DNA of 30,747 nucleotides from a virus: the IMG/VR virus record IMGVR_UViG_3300045971_000855, positions 1-30,747 of that record. One strand, given 5' to 3'. Position 1 is the stretch's first letter. Each line of letters begins with the position of its first letter. The translations under genes and the position numbers were made by a program. Shown piece after piece: positions 12,600 through 19,726 of this stretch. Under the pieces are notes generated by a model. The model worked only from the letters and a program-made list of their open reading frames with translations, was not told the DNA's origin and ran no database searches.

Positions 12600-13019
12600 T
12601 TATTTAAAGTACATATAAAACAAATAAATTAAAACGTGCAATGATCGTGCTTGAGCTTCAGATGGCATAGTTGTCGGTGTCCAAATTATATTTTCACCAA
12701 CAGACGATGCAACTAACCAACCATTTGGATTATTTACCGAACTTGATGGAGCAAAAATCATCGGATAAATATCCAATTTCTGCTCAACTAAAGAAATATC
12801 CATAATATTATTTACGTAATCTGCTGTAGGTAAACCCTTAGCATGTTCAGGAATAATAGTTAGAATGAATTTATTTAAATTATTTTTTAAAGAATGTTGT
12901 GCCCATTGATGCAAAAGATCTTCCATGATCTTGGCAAATTTATCCTCAGCAGATTCAACTATTTCTTTTGGATGGTGAGGAAGAGTTTTATCCTTCCTCA
13001 CGAATTGTAAGACACTCAT
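12600..13019 (-). CDS. Hypothetical protein, 139 aa
   Basis: Not recognised. The first third is charged and helical, the remainder hydrophobic with aromatic residues at the C-terminus (VLIYLFYMYFK). Start overlaps the stop of the metallophosphoesterase gene by 4 nt (ATGA), so the two are translationally coupled. No catalytic motif is visible. Confidence 0.7.
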   Translation of the reverse strand: MSVLQFVRKDKTLPHHPKEIVESAEDKFAKIMEDLLHQWAQHSLKNNLNKFILTIIPEHAKGLPTADYVNNIMDISLVEQKLDIYPMIFAPSSSVNNPNGWLVASSVGENIIWTPTTMPSEAQARSLHVLIYLFYMYFK

Positions 13020-13876
13020 ATAGAATAAACTTTAAGAGTATTAAAGTTGCCAGTTATTAAATTAGCTTCTCCAGGGTACCCAAGTGGATTACATGCTAAT
13101 TCGGTTTTGCCAATCTTACCACTGTAAGGTGTATGAGTATGACCAAAGAACCATAATACTGGTTGATGCTTAAGAATAAAAGCATCTAGAGTAGATGCAA
13201 AAGCTGCATTTAAAGTAATAGCTGGTTCATCCTTCTGATATTGTGGATCACAGGCAGAATAAGATGGCATATGATGTGTAACAACCACAACTTTTTCATC
13301 CTTAAGATCAATTAACCACTCTTCAAAAATGTCTAATGTGCTAGCATGAATCTTACCAGCTTCTTCAGTAGAAAAAGGCAATGACGAATTAGCACTAGTA
13401 ATTGCCGTGTGATCTCTAATATAACGCTGAACAATTCTAGATGTTTTAACATCGCCTTTATTGTAGTCAGTCCAAAGTGTAGCACCAATAAATGTGATAT
13501 CACCAATTTTAACTTTTACTGGATCATTACCAATAACAGTTAGCTTTGACATATCAATTTTTACATGCTCTGATCTAAGAGTACTAAAAATAGTATCGAA
13601 GGTATCTGATATTTTCATACCATAATGTTCATGGTTGCCAAACACATAAATGACATGTTTAAAACGAGGAACAACCAATTCGAAAAATGTGGCAATACGA
13701 TTAGGTCTACGAGCAGTCGCAAGATCACCAGCAACAATAAGAATAGTTTTCTTATCAGTTGGTAATACTGGGATGAGTTGTTTAACATGGGCTTTAACCT
13801 GATCTCCACCTTTATCATAAAGGTCATAGAAATGTTCTAAATGCAGATCGGAAACTTCGCGGATATGTGTTGCCAT
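13016..13876 (-). CDS. Calcineurin-like metallophosphoesterase, 286 aa
   Basis: All metal-binding blocks of the family are present in order: SDLHLE (residues 9-14), AGDLA (49-53), GNHEH (80-84), THH (200-202) and GHTH (245-248). Two metal ions and a phosphoester substrate are therefore expected; it could act on nucleic-acid ends, cyclic nucleotides or a protein phosphate, and the substrate cannot be read from the sequence. The length fits the family. It is the first gene after promoter P5, about 40 nt downstream of the -10, and is coupled to the 139-aa gene. Confidence 0.92.
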   Translation of the reverse strand: MATHIREVSDLHLEHFYDLYDKGGDQVKAHVKQLIPVLPTDKKTILIVAGDLATARRPNRIATFFELVVPRFKHVIYVFGNHEHYGMKISDTFDTIFSTLRSEHVKIDMSKLTVIGNDPVKVKIGDITFIGATLWTDYNKGDVKTSRIVQRYIRDHTAITSANSSLPFSTEEAGKIHASTLDIFEEWLIDLKDEKVVVVTHHMPSYSACDPQYQKDEPAITLNAAFASTLDAFILKHQPVLWFFGHTHTPYSGKIGKTELACNPLGYPGEANLITGNFNTLKVYSI

Positions 13877-13922
13877 TTAATTCCTCATCGGTAAAAATAT
13901 AACCTCTAGGTTATATAGTGCA

Positions 13923-13951
13923 ATTATAACACAGGGATTATAATTTGTAAA
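13923..13951 (-). promoter_or_regulatory. T4-early-type promoter P5
   Basis: -35 TTTACA (13946-13951), 17-bp spacer, -10 TATAAT (13923-13928) preceded by TGT, so the extended element is TGTTATAAT. It begins at the stop codon of the 50-aa gene. Confidence 0.84.
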
Positions 13952-14104
13952 CTATCTGTTACTGACTTTTAACCATTCTTTGAAGCAGGTTTTCATTTGT
14001 CTACCTGAATTAAGACTTGGTGTCAGAGCTAACTCTCCTATTCTTTGTTCGAGAAGACGGAGAGTTTTTCGTTGCCGATATATTTGTATGTCAATTACTT
14101 TCAT
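13952..14104 (-). CDS. Small basic protein, 50 aa
   Basis: It runs from the ATG at 14104 to TAG at 13952-13954. The product is basic and helical (IYRQRKTLRLLEQRIGEL) and could bind nucleic acid; there is no hydrophobic span. Not recognised. No clear ribosome site, so support is the open frame in an otherwise gene-packed strand. Confidence 0.45.
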   Translation of the reverse strand: MKVIDIQIYRQRKTLRLLEQRIGELALTPSLNSGRQMKTCFKEWLKVSNR

Positions 14105-14128
14105 AGGATTAGTCTGTTTAAGATAATC

Positions 14129-14371
14129 TTATTTATTCAAAAGTAATTTTAAACTCGATTTGCGGTGTGTTATTTTATTAAAAGTCCTTCTAACAAAATA
14201 AGATCGAATAATAGAAATGACAGTAAAAATGACGGTCATCTTAAAATTATTGCTCACCGACATCTGACACCCATAGTGTGGTAGAAGGAAGTAGTTAACA
14301 ATCATTGATGTTAGAAACCCAGTTGCTATATTGATACTAATTTCAATTAGCGAACCCATTCTTGTTTGCAT
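14129..14371 (-). CDS. Small membrane protein, 80 aa
   Basis: Hydrophobic segments at about residues 9-29 (ISINIATGFLTSMIVNYFLL) and 46-60 (MTVIFTVISIIRSYFV), with basic residues at the C-terminus (KITHRKSSLK), so two membrane spans with a cytoplasmic tail are likely. Not recognised. It follows the 98-aa gene by 2 nt. Confidence 0.65.
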   Translation of the reverse strand: MQTRMGSLIEISINIATGFLTSMIVNYFLLPHYGCQMSVSNNFKMTVIFTVISIIRSYFVRRTFNKITHRKSSLKLLLNK

Positions 14372-14373
14372 TT

Positions 14374-14670
14374 TTAACCCTTCTGTCTACAGCGTTTTTC
14401 TATATCTTCGCACATCCGTTTTTCTTTTTCTAAATCACGAAGTCGATTCAACATGGTCCAAGCAGCAAGTTGAATTTCAGTTGCTTCACCTACATCTCTA
14501 TCTATTGGAGAACCGTGGCGATGATCATCTTCCATCATTAAACGATTATTTGGGCTTATCCATTCGCCAGGTTGAAGCAATTTTTTCAAGTACTTAATTG
14601 TTATCTGCATAACTTGTTCATCGGAAAGACTTATCTTTTCGTAACTAACTTTTGAAATTTCAATATCCAT
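14374..14670 (-). CDS. Hypothetical protein, 98 aa
   Basis: Not recognised. The middle (WISPNNRLMMEDDHRHGSPIDRDVGEATEIQLAAW) resembles small phage proteins of unknown role in which a DDHRHG-like turn precedes an amphipathic helix; the C-terminus is charged and probably coiled coil (RLRDLEKEKRMCEDIEKR). I choose the ATG at 14670 (GAG 6 nt upstream) rather than the TTG at 14682. It overlaps the upstream gene by 11 nt. Confidence 0.65.
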   Translation of the reverse strand: MDIEISKVSYEKISLSDEQVMQITIKYLKKLLQPGEWISPNNRLMMEDDHRHGSPIDRDVGEATEIQLAAWTMLNRLRDLEKEKRMCEDIEKRCRQKG

Positions 14671-14869
14671 ATTCGCTCGCAAATTGTAAAATTATTTGTG
14701 TTAATAAAAAAGATGGCTTCCAAAGCAGGTACAAAATCGGAAATGAAAGTAGGGCAATTAATATCTTATGCAATTTCATCTCAATAAATTCAAACAGAAT
14801 ATACCCATAGATACACCCGGAAATTATTCCCATGATTATCATGGATAAATGTTCAATTATAGCATGCAT
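14660..14869 (-). CDS. Small membrane protein, 69 aa
   Basis: Two hydrophobic segments (about residues 9-30 and 34-60) separated by a short EMKLHK turn make a two-span hairpin membrane protein. The ATG lies within the end of the 57-aa gene, an overlap of 13 nt. Not recognised. Confidence 0.62.
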   Translation of the reverse strand: MHAIIEHLSMIIMGIISGCIYGYILFEFIEMKLHKILIALLSFPILYLLWKPSFLLTQIILQFASEYGY

Positions 14870-15030
14870 ATATGATATGACCGTAAGAGTTCACTAACCA
14901 TTATTCCACAAAGACAAAATAGAAATTCAACAATATGAGATTGTGATAAATTTCCAGAAAATTTGTACCAATATTCTTGAATCCTAATAGCAACAAAACC
15001 TAAAAAACAACCATATAAAAAATACAACAT
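14857..15030 (-). CDS. Small membrane protein, 57 aa
   Basis: It starts at the ATG (15030) immediately after the TAA of the preceding gene, with a full ribosome site GGAGG 5 nt upstream, and ends at TAA 14857-14859. Hydrophobic stretches lie at residues 2-16 (LYFLYGCFLGFVA) and 33-47 (IVEFLFCLCGIMV). The ribosome site is among the strongest in the window, which supports the gene despite its size. Not recognised. Confidence 0.65.
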   Translation of the reverse strand: MLYFLYGCFLGFVAIRIQEYWYKFSGNLSQSHIVEFLFCLCGIMVSELLRSYHICML

Positions 15031-15378
15031 TTAAACCTCCACTGCTTTATCCAGCTCAAGATAATTTCCCGTTTCAGCAAAACGCTGCAGATGAGGAAGC
15101 AAAGTTTTTACCATCGCTTGAGTAAGGTGCATGCGAACTTGTACCTTCTCATTTTTGTTACCATTAGGACCATCTAAATTTGGTCCTGTATTATCAACAC
15201 CAAACCAAATTGCCGGTTCAGTAGCAAGACTTGAATCTTGTAGTGAACATTCCTGATGATAGCGATCAAGAAATTCAAAGCAGCCAAAGCCGCGACTATT
15301 CCGTGAACCCACTAATTCAATATCAGTCTGCTCAAACTCGTCACCATCTTCAACAACTACCGTTTGTGTGAGTTTCAT
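15031..15378 (-). CDS. Hypothetical protein linked to DNA ligase, 115 aa
   Basis: Not recognised. N-terminal beta-like part (MKLTQTVVVEDGDEFEQTDIELVGSR), a central region with several Asn/Gly turns, and a C-terminal helix (TQAMVKTLLPHLQRFAETG). Its ATG overlaps the stop of the ligase gene by one base (TAATG) with GGAGG upstream inside the ligase codons, so the two are translated together. A ligase accessory or unrelated function is equally possible. Confidence 0.75.
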   Translation of the reverse strand: MKLTQTVVVEDGDEFEQTDIELVGSRNSRGFGCFEFLDRYHQECSLQDSSLATEPAIWFGVDNTGPNLDGPNGNKNEKVQVRMHLTQAMVKTLLPHLQRFAETGNYLELDKAVEV

Positions 15379-16697
15379 TATACCTCCACTATTTTATCGT
15401 CTCTTGCATGCTCATAAGTACAGAAACGAAGAGATGAATATTGTTTTGTTTTCGATTTGGAAACTTCTTGGTACTTGATAACATGAGTAGCATCAAGCCA
15501 CTTCTGCGGATTAGCTTTCATATCAGCACGCTGAGCATCACTAAAACCAGAGCCAACATTAAATTCTACACGTTCGCCACTTTCGAGGAATCCTACACAA
15601 TTTGCACCACCGATAGTATTTTCCAACCGAGTCTTTTTACGGCCTGGATAAAATGCAATCATACGTGCATCAACATCAAAGAACCGTTTTACTTTTGTCC
15701 ATGCGAAGGAACGATCCCAAGAATAAACACTATCCCAATTCTTAAGAATGAGACCTTCAATTTTGCGAGCTGCATTTTCCGGTAGATCAATTGCATCATT
15801 GCAATAGCCAACCATATCTTGATAGTCTTTTACTTCGCGGCCTTCTGACAGGATGATTTTCTTAACACCAGTCATAGCCAATAGATGCTTAAGTGAATCA
15901 CGATTTTGTCGCATTGTAATATCAGTTTTTTGATTCAACCAATCTGTCATCGGCATTAAGAAGAATGCGCGGAATCGCAAATTAGCTTTAGCTTGATCAT
16001 TACCAGCTTTTTTAGCATTTACTGTATCGGTAAATCCTAGATCGCTGCATCGTTCACCATCAAGAATGAAGTCAACTTTGCCGAGAGTGTTATGCAGTTC
16101 ACGTAAATCTTCGTCGAAGAGACCATTGACATGTTCTGCAATTTTACCAGATCGGGAGTAGTAGATAATTTCATCTGCTTTAACAAATGCAATGGTACGT
16201 TCACCATCATATTTGAAATCTGCTTGACATGGAAAAGTAACATACTTTTCAAAGTCATCGGTGTCATCACATTTATCAGCTAACATAACTGAAAAAGTAC
16301 GAACTTGTTCATCTTTCCAAACTTTGTTGTAGCTTTCAACTGAGAAACCAGCCCGCAAATCTTTATCTAGAATTCGTTCTAGATAGCTTGCGGTTTCTTG
16401 AGTGAAAAGGGCTAGGGTTGCAGTAACCATAGCTCGAGCAGCATCACCAGTTACACGACGAGCATCAAGATCATCAAGCATTGAAATCACAACAGGAATA
16501 TTTGCATCGCTATCAACACTAGCAAATTTAGCTGGCTGCTCGAACTTGCGAACACCGTAAACACGGAATGCATCTTGAGCATAAGTCATTAATGCACGAG
16601 ACGGACCATCAAGTTTAGCCAGAGCTTCCTTGATAGTATTTTTAGTTCCAGCGCCTTCAGCAGATTCACATTCTTTTAAGATTTCTACAAAATTCAT
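15378..16697 (-). CDS. 30: ATP-dependent DNA ligase, 439 aa
   Basis: Seals nicks using ATP through a lysine-AMP intermediate. Motif I is FKYDGER at 161-167 with the nucleophile Lys162; the SRSGK motif (181-185) and FILDGER (210-216) follow; then LRFRAFFL (about 240-247), EGLIL (314-318, motif IV), WTKVK (333-337, motif V) and a C-terminal OB-fold region (residues 345-439). The N-terminal 150 residues are the helical DNA-binding part. Length and layout fit T4 gp30-type ligases (487 aa in T4), slightly shorter. First gene after promoter P6; next gene coupled. Confidence 0.93.
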   Translation of the reverse strand: MNFVEILKECESAEGAGTKNTIKEALAKLDGPSRALMTYAQDAFRVYGVRKFEQPAKFASVDSDANIPVVISMLDDLDARRVTGDAARAMVTATLALFTQETASYLERILDKDLRAGFSVESYNKVWKDEQVRTFSVMLADKCDDTDDFEKYVTFPCQADFKYDGERTIAFVKADEIIYYSRSGKIAEHVNGLFDEDLRELHNTLGKVDFILDGERCSDLGFTDTVNAKKAGNDQAKANLRFRAFFLMPMTDWLNQKTDITMRQNRDSLKHLLAMTGVKKIILSEGREVKDYQDMVGYCNDAIDLPENAARKIEGLILKNWDSVYSWDRSFAWTKVKRFFDVDARMIAFYPGRKKTRLENTIGGANCVGFLESGERVEFNVGSGFSDAQRADMKANPQKWLDATHVIKYQEVSKSKTKQYSSLRFCTYEHARDDKIVEV

Positions 16698-16727
16698 TTT
16701 TAGCTTTCTAAAATTATCTAATAAAAT

Positions 16728-16756
16728 ATTATATCACAAAATTCAGGTTAAGTAAA
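16728..16756 (-). promoter_or_regulatory. T4-early-type promoter P6
   Basis: -35 TTTACT (16751-16756), 17-bp spacer with TTAACCTGA, extended -10 TGATATAAT (TATAAT at 16728-16733). The -35 lies inside the last codons of the upstream gene. Drives DNA ligase. Confidence 0.87.
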
Positions 16757-17158
16757 CTGGTGCTCAACGAATGATAAATTTTGAAATGATTTATCTAAAG
16801 AATTAACTATTTCGAATGCAATTCTTTCTGAAACTTTCTGCCAGATATAATGTGCAGTTTCTTCTTTTGTTTTTAGTGTGCTGAATTCTAATGGTAGTTC
16901 TATCTTTTTACCATTCAATTGAAAAACGACCATGAATTTATTCGTGACAGCTAAATAATCGCACCAAGAATGTATGACACATTTAAATTCTGTATTCTCA
17001 ACTCTAATTGAATTGACTATTTTTTCTCGAGCAGCAGCTTCCATTTCTGTTAGAAGCTTTACTGACGCATCAGTAGGTGCACGCTTTTCAGTTATAGTTG
17101 TACTATTAGATTCGTAAACCGTTTGAGGTCTATCTGATTGCCAATATGTGTCAAACAT
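16748..17158 (-). CDS. Hypothetical protein, 136 aa
   Basis: Not recognised. The first 30 residues are polar and low-complexity; the rest mixes helices with a beta-like FMVVFQLNGKKIELPLEF segment. No membrane span or catalytic motif. It begins 2 nt after the stop of the frameshifted gene upstream, so it belongs to the same run from the promoter at 18688. Confidence 0.7.
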   Translation of the reverse strand: MFDTYWQSDRPQTVYESNSTTITEKRAPTDASVKLLTEMEAAAREKIVNSIRVENTEFKCVIHSWCDYLAVTNKFMVVFQLNGKKIELPLEFSTLKTKEETAHYIWQKVSERIAFEIVNSLDKSFQNLSFVEHQFT

Positions 17159-17160
17159 TT

Positions 17161-17351
17161 TTATTCCTTAAAGCATTTAATTTGTTTATCAAGTGCAGCA
17201 CTAGAAGTACCGGTAACAATATAATTACTGGGCAAGCCTGATTTATTTGCTTTGTAAATTATTGAGAAATCTCCAAGTCCTACTGCCCCAACAATAAAAA
17301 TATACAAATAGAGAAGCCAATAAAAGCAAATAAATTAATAATGATTTTCAT
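17161..17351 (-). pseudogene. Small membrane protein gene with one-base frameshift (63 aa if corrected)
   Basis: From the ATG at 17351 the frame gives a hydrophobic segment (MKIIINLFAFIGFSICIFLLL) and hits TAG after 23 codons. A -1 shift at the run of four C (plus strand 17286-17289) restores a frame to TAA at 17161-17163, continuing GAVGLGDFSIIYKANKSGLP and a Ser/Thr-rich tail. With five bases in that run the gene would be intact. The ATG overlaps the upstream stop (ATGA), normal for this operon. Sequencing error, true decay, or programmed shifting cannot be separated here. Confidence 0.55.
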
Positions 17352-17559
17352 TTTGCTCTTTCTTTCATCATTGCATCAGCAATTTCATATGCAGTTTGTG
17401 CAAGCCCATTAGCATCCATTATCCCTCTTGCTGCAGAGGTTTGAATTGCAGCCATAGCGAATTCATCTCGAAGAGTTTTCTCAATGCCGACAATTTCATA
17501 CTCATCAACATAAACACCACCGCCATTTGAACCAACTTTTTAGCGATCATTCTTAACAT
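17348..17559 (-). pseudogene. Small phage protein gene with one-base frameshift (70 aa if corrected)
   Basis: The ATG at 17559 follows the upstream stop by 4 nt and has GGGGGA 8 nt upstream. The first codons (MLRMIAKK) run into a wrong frame, while the -1 frame from the A5 run (plus strand 17537-17541) gives a convincing helical protein, ending RDEFAMAAIQTSAARG and AQTAYEIADAMMKERAK, a pattern seen in many small phage proteins. One extra A would make a 70-aa gene. The site reads T-AAA-AAG, an imperfect version of the A-AAA-AAG slippery sequence. Confidence 0.6.
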
Positions 17560-17563
17560 AATA

Positions 17564-17821
17564 TTATCCCCCAGTTATACTTTCAAATTCAGCAACAAAA
17601 GTTTCTTTTAATGTTTCGCGGTGAGCACAATTAAAGAAATATCCCTTAGGAACATTATAAACCCACTGTTCAAATCTGTCATATAATTGTCCAATAACAG
17701 CAATCGAACCAAAATATGCGCCAACAACAAGAAGCAGAATTGAGTTAATGATCATCATTATTACTACTGGAATTGTAATAAGAATATTAACTAACCAATA
17801 TAGAATTCTTTTCTTATTCAT
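17564..17821 (-). CDS. Small membrane protein, 85 aa
   Basis: One long or two short hydrophobic segments (about residues 8-42, WLVNILITIPVVIMMIINSILLLVVGAYF) after MNKKR, then a soluble tail with aromatic residues. The start overlaps the upstream stop (TAATG) with AGGAG 7 nt upstream; a longer frame to 17887 exists but is unsupported. Not recognised. Confidence 0.68.
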   Translation of the reverse strand: MNKKRILYWLVNILITIPVVIMMIINSILLLVVGAYFGSIAVIGQLYDRFEQWVYNVPKGYFFNCAHRETLKETFVAEFESITGG

Positions 17822-18141
17822 TAAAATTCTCCTGGACATTCGCCGAAAACAATTTCTTTTTGTTCTAGTGATAAACTGTTCCACCATTCATCAAACCGTA
17901 ATTCTGGATGAAATCTAGAACAACTACAGTCTTCGCATTCATAAGCACCAATCTCAAAACCATTAGTTACTGGACAATCTTCATCGCCATATTTGCAACC
18001 CCTAGAACAACAATGGGTGAGATGAGCCGAATTCATTTTTGAAAGACATCGAGCTCGCTTAGCTTCGACACCATCATATCCAGCTGCTTCCTGCATCTGT
18101 TTAAATGCATCTTCCATATTATCGGCCACACATTTGCTCAT
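17821..18141 (-). CDS. Cys-rich, putative zinc-binding protein, 106 aa
   Basis: Eleven cysteines, most in the central part: HLTHCCSRGCKYGDEDCPV followed by YECEDCSCSRFH. The spacing (CC-x3-C-x6-C and C-x2-C-x-C with nearby His) suits one or two structural metal sites. The C-terminus is acidic with tryptophans (FDEWWNSLSLEQKEIVFGECPGEF). Unrecognised family. It overlaps the upstream gene by 23 nt and shares one base with the next start. Confidence 0.7.
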   Translation of the reverse strand: MSKCVADNMEDAFKQMQEAAGYDGVEAKRARCLSKMNSAHLTHCCSRGCKYGDEDCPVTNGFEIGAYECEDCSCSRFHPELRFDEWWNSLSLEQKEIVFGECPGEF

Positions 18142-18301
18142 AACTATATCCTAATTGTACCCACTGAACTTCTTCTTTTGCTCGTTCATTTATAATAATT
18201 TGTTCGAGCTTTACTTTTTCTTTATTGAGCGTGTCAACCTCCAATAGAATTTCTGCAATTCTATTAAGTGCATCAAATTTAGTTTGGAGATTTGTTGACA
18301 T
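18119..18301 (-). CDS. Small coiled-coil protein, 60 aa
   Basis: It starts at the ATG (18301) that overlaps the preceding stop region (TAATATG) and ends at TGA-type stop 18119-18121. The sequence is a clear heptad helix (ALNRIAEILLEVDTLNKEKV, KLEQIIINERAKEE). A longer frame covering 18119-18499 only borrows codons antiphase to the upstream gene. Function unknown. Confidence 0.65.
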   Translation of the reverse strand: MSTNLQTKFDALNRIAEILLEVDTLNKEKVKLEQIIINERAKEEVQWVQLGYSYEQMCGR

Positions 18302-18302
18302 A

Positions 18303-18653
18303 TTAAGCAGCAACACAAAGAGTTGCACCGACTGTCCATTTTGCAGAAGCAACCAAAATCGTACCATCTGCCAAACATTCTTTGCCGACAACACATGTAC
18401 CAGCACGGTTAAATTTTTCGATTTTGATTCGTTTTGCGCCACGGGTTTTAGTACGGAAGGTAACAATTTGACCAGGAACAAATTTAGTTCCAGCAACAAA
18501 AGCTTTAGCAGAACGTTGAGCTTTGATTAGCATAATCAAACCTTTGTTCAGAGAAAGAAGTTCAGCATCAGTTAATTTCATAATGTTGATTGTTTCTAAA
18601 ATTTGAACAACTTTATTAGCATTTGTTGCTTTGATTGGGGCTGGTGTATTCAT
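18303..18653 (-). CDS. Hypothetical protein with SH3-like barrel, 116 aa
   Basis: After a helical first half (residues 12-50) comes a segment rich in beta strands and glycine turns (KFVPGQIVTFRTKTRGAKRI, CLADGTILVASAKWTVG) that resembles SH3-like or KOW-type barrels found in small phage proteins. This suggests nucleic-acid or ribosome contact, without proof. The ATG at 18653 has AGGAG 8 nt upstream; the TTG at 18677 is not needed. First gene downstream of control region B. Confidence 0.68.
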   Translation of the reverse strand: MNTPAPIKATNANKVVQILETINIMKLTDAELLSLNKGLIMLIKAQRSAKAFVAGTKFVPGQIVTFRTKTRGAKRIKIEKFNRAGTCVVGKECLADGTILVASAKWTVGATLCVAA

Positions 18654-18687
18654 TTTGAAACTCCTATGTTTAATCAATTTATAGGTT

Positions 18688-18716
18688 ATTATATCATGAA
18701 CCTGAGTAAATGTACA
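18688..18716 (-). promoter_or_regulatory. T4-early-type promoter P7
   Basis: -35 TGTACA (18711-18716), 17-bp spacer, extended -10 TGATATAAT (TATAAT at 18688-18693). Flanks match P3 closely over about 90 bp. Confidence 0.8.
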
Positions 18717-18747
18717 CAGTTATTTTAGTTATTTTCAAAAAGAATTG

Positions 18748-18761
18748 TAACAGAAAAGTTA
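18748..18761. promoter_or_regulatory. Operator-like palindrome TAACA-N4-AGTTA
   Basis: Same element as at 10136-10149 and at the same 31-bp distance from the -35, with one mismatched base in the right arm. Confidence 0.45.
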
Positions 18762-18801
18762 ATAGAAAGTAACAATGTAACAAAATAACACTTTTATCTA
18801 G

Positions 18802-18854
18802 AATGTAACATAGAAGTTACTTTATGTGTGTTAATGTAATATCTATGTTACATT
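18802..18854. repeat. 13-bp perfect inverted repeat
   Basis: AATGTAACATAGA (18802-18814) is the exact inverse of TCTATGTTACATT (18842-18854), with a 27-nt loop that itself contains TTAC/GTAA. The arms contain the TGTAACA motif, so this may be a paired protein-binding site as well as a hairpin. Confidence 0.75.
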
Positions 18855-18897
18855 ATGAGAAATAGAGGATGTAATTTAAGAACATTTTAGTGCGAAA

Positions 18898-18946
18898 TGT
18901 ATCTTATTTTATACATAAAGTGACTTAATGAGTATTATAAGATACA
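18898..18946. repeat. 10-bp perfect inverted repeat
   Basis: TGTATCTTAT (18898-18907) is the exact inverse of ATAAGATACA (18937-18946), loop 29 nt. It lies 36 nt after the stop of the gene at 18982, so it may end or protect that transcript, but a T-tract is missing. Confidence 0.65.
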
Positions 18947-18981
18947 CTATTTAATATCAAAAATGTAATTTAATAACATTA

Positions 18982-19197
18982 TTAAACTATTAATCTTCCT
19001 AATTTCTTATCAATGTCTGTAACTTTTTTCGCGAGCACAAGAAGATCTTCTTGACGAAACTTTAAACCTAAAGCACCATTCTTAATGGGTTCACCTTTTA
19101 ATTTATGGATTTCCTTAATAAGGTTTTCTCTTTCTTCTAGCAATGGAGCACGAACTGTATCTGAAACTCTATTTGTTCTATCACCTAACCAAGTCAT
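18982..19197 (-). CDS. Hypothetical protein, 71 aa, late promoter
   Basis: Not recognised. A charged, mostly helical protein (LLEERENLIKEIHKLKGEPI, LLVLAKKVTDIDKKLGRL), probably coiled coil. A perfect T4 late octamer lies 24 nt upstream, and GGAG sits 7 nt before the ATG at 19197, which decides this start over the TTG at 19209. Late expression suggests a virion or lysis-stage role. Confidence 0.7.
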   Translation of the reverse strand: MTWLGDRTNRVSDTVRAPLLEERENLIKEIHKLKGEPIKNGALGLKFRQEDLLVLAKKVTDIDKKLGRLIV

Positions 19198-19220
19198 TTG
19201 ATTCTCCAATTTAAAAATGT

Positions 19221-19228
19221 ATTTATAG
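19221..19228 (-). promoter_or_regulatory. T4-type late promoter TATAAATA
   Basis: A perfect match on the minus strand, 24 nt upstream of the ATG at 19197, with the ribosome site between. Confidence 0.8.
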
Positions 19229-19255
19229 TGCTCCAGACCTCAGGTTTATAACAGG

Positions 19256-19263
19256 ATAAATAC
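19256..19263 (+). promoter_or_regulatory. T4-late-like promoter octamer GATAAATA
   Basis: One mismatch to TATAAATA, 26 nt upstream of the plus-strand ATG at 19289. Divergent to the octamer at 19221-19228. Confidence 0.5.
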
Positions 19264-19288
19264 TGAATCGAATACTAGGAGTCCATAA

Positions 19289-19726
19289 ATGGCCAAGAAA
19301 AAAATTCCAGCATTAAAAATAGAAATGGTTGATGAGCCAGTCAATCTCCATATTATGGCTCTGCTTGAATATAAGCGTGAACAGTATTTATGTGTGATAG
19401 ATAATATTTCTCCCACTGAAATAGGAGCTTATGTCGTTGACTATGCAGAGCAAGGGAATATTTCTGTTCAAGATTTTCTAAGCGTGGCTACATATTGGTT
19501 TTATAGCAAATCAGAACAATGTCCACTAAGTGTGGAAGTTGCAAGGCAGGGATTAACAGAAATTCTATCGCCCATGTATAGAACATTTGACAGTAATTAT
19601 GTTGCGAGAATTATAGGACAAGCATTCTCCTTCGAAGCAATGAATACAACCAAGGTTCGAAGGAGACGAGTAGTGCAAATACCAGAAAGTATTGCGATTA
19701 GATTGAAGAAACCGAACTTAGACTAA
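19289..19726 (+). CDS. Hypothetical late protein, 145 aa
   Basis: Not recognised with certainty. An alpha-helical middle (ISVQDFLSVATYWFYSKSEQCPL) and a basic C-terminal stretch (TTKVRRRRVVQIPESIAIRLKK) that could bind DNA. A strong ribosome site (AGGAG, 8 nt) and a late-like promoter support it. Plus-strand location between divergent late promoters suggests a virion or packaging-related gene. Ends with a 9-bp overlap with the convergent nucleotidyltransferase gene. Confidence 0.75.
   Translation: MAKKKIPALKIEMVDEPVNLHIMALLEYKREQYLCVIDNISPTEIGAYVVDYAEQGNISVQDFLSVATYWFYSKSEQCPLSVEVARQGLTEILSPMYRTFDSNYVARIIGQAFSFEAMNTTKVRRRRVVQIPESIAIRLKKPNLD

Larger units (their letters stand above)
18654..18981. 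other. Non-coding control region B (328 bp)
   Basis: No gene is visible. It holds a leader, an early-type promoter (18688-18716), a block of about 30 bp nearly identical to 10106-10135, a TAACA-N4-AGTTA palindrome, further TGTAACA hexamer-like copies (18746, 18776, 18804 and inverted at 18846) and two large inverted repeats. The composition is extremely AT-rich. It resembles region A and could be a second origin or control hub. Confidence 0.72.

Noticed and set aside
14127-14134. AATAAATA on the minus strand.
   Set aside because: Overlaps the end of the 80-aa gene and one mismatch in AT-rich sequence is expected by chance.
15441-15785. Plus-strand frame of 114 codons.
   Set aside because: Antiparallel to the DNA ligase gene with all ligase motifs; no ribosome site.
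18119-18499. A 126-codon frame extending the small coiled-coil gene upstream.
   Set aside because: The extra codons overlap the better supported gene 18303-18653; an ATG with operon-style overlap exists at 18301.
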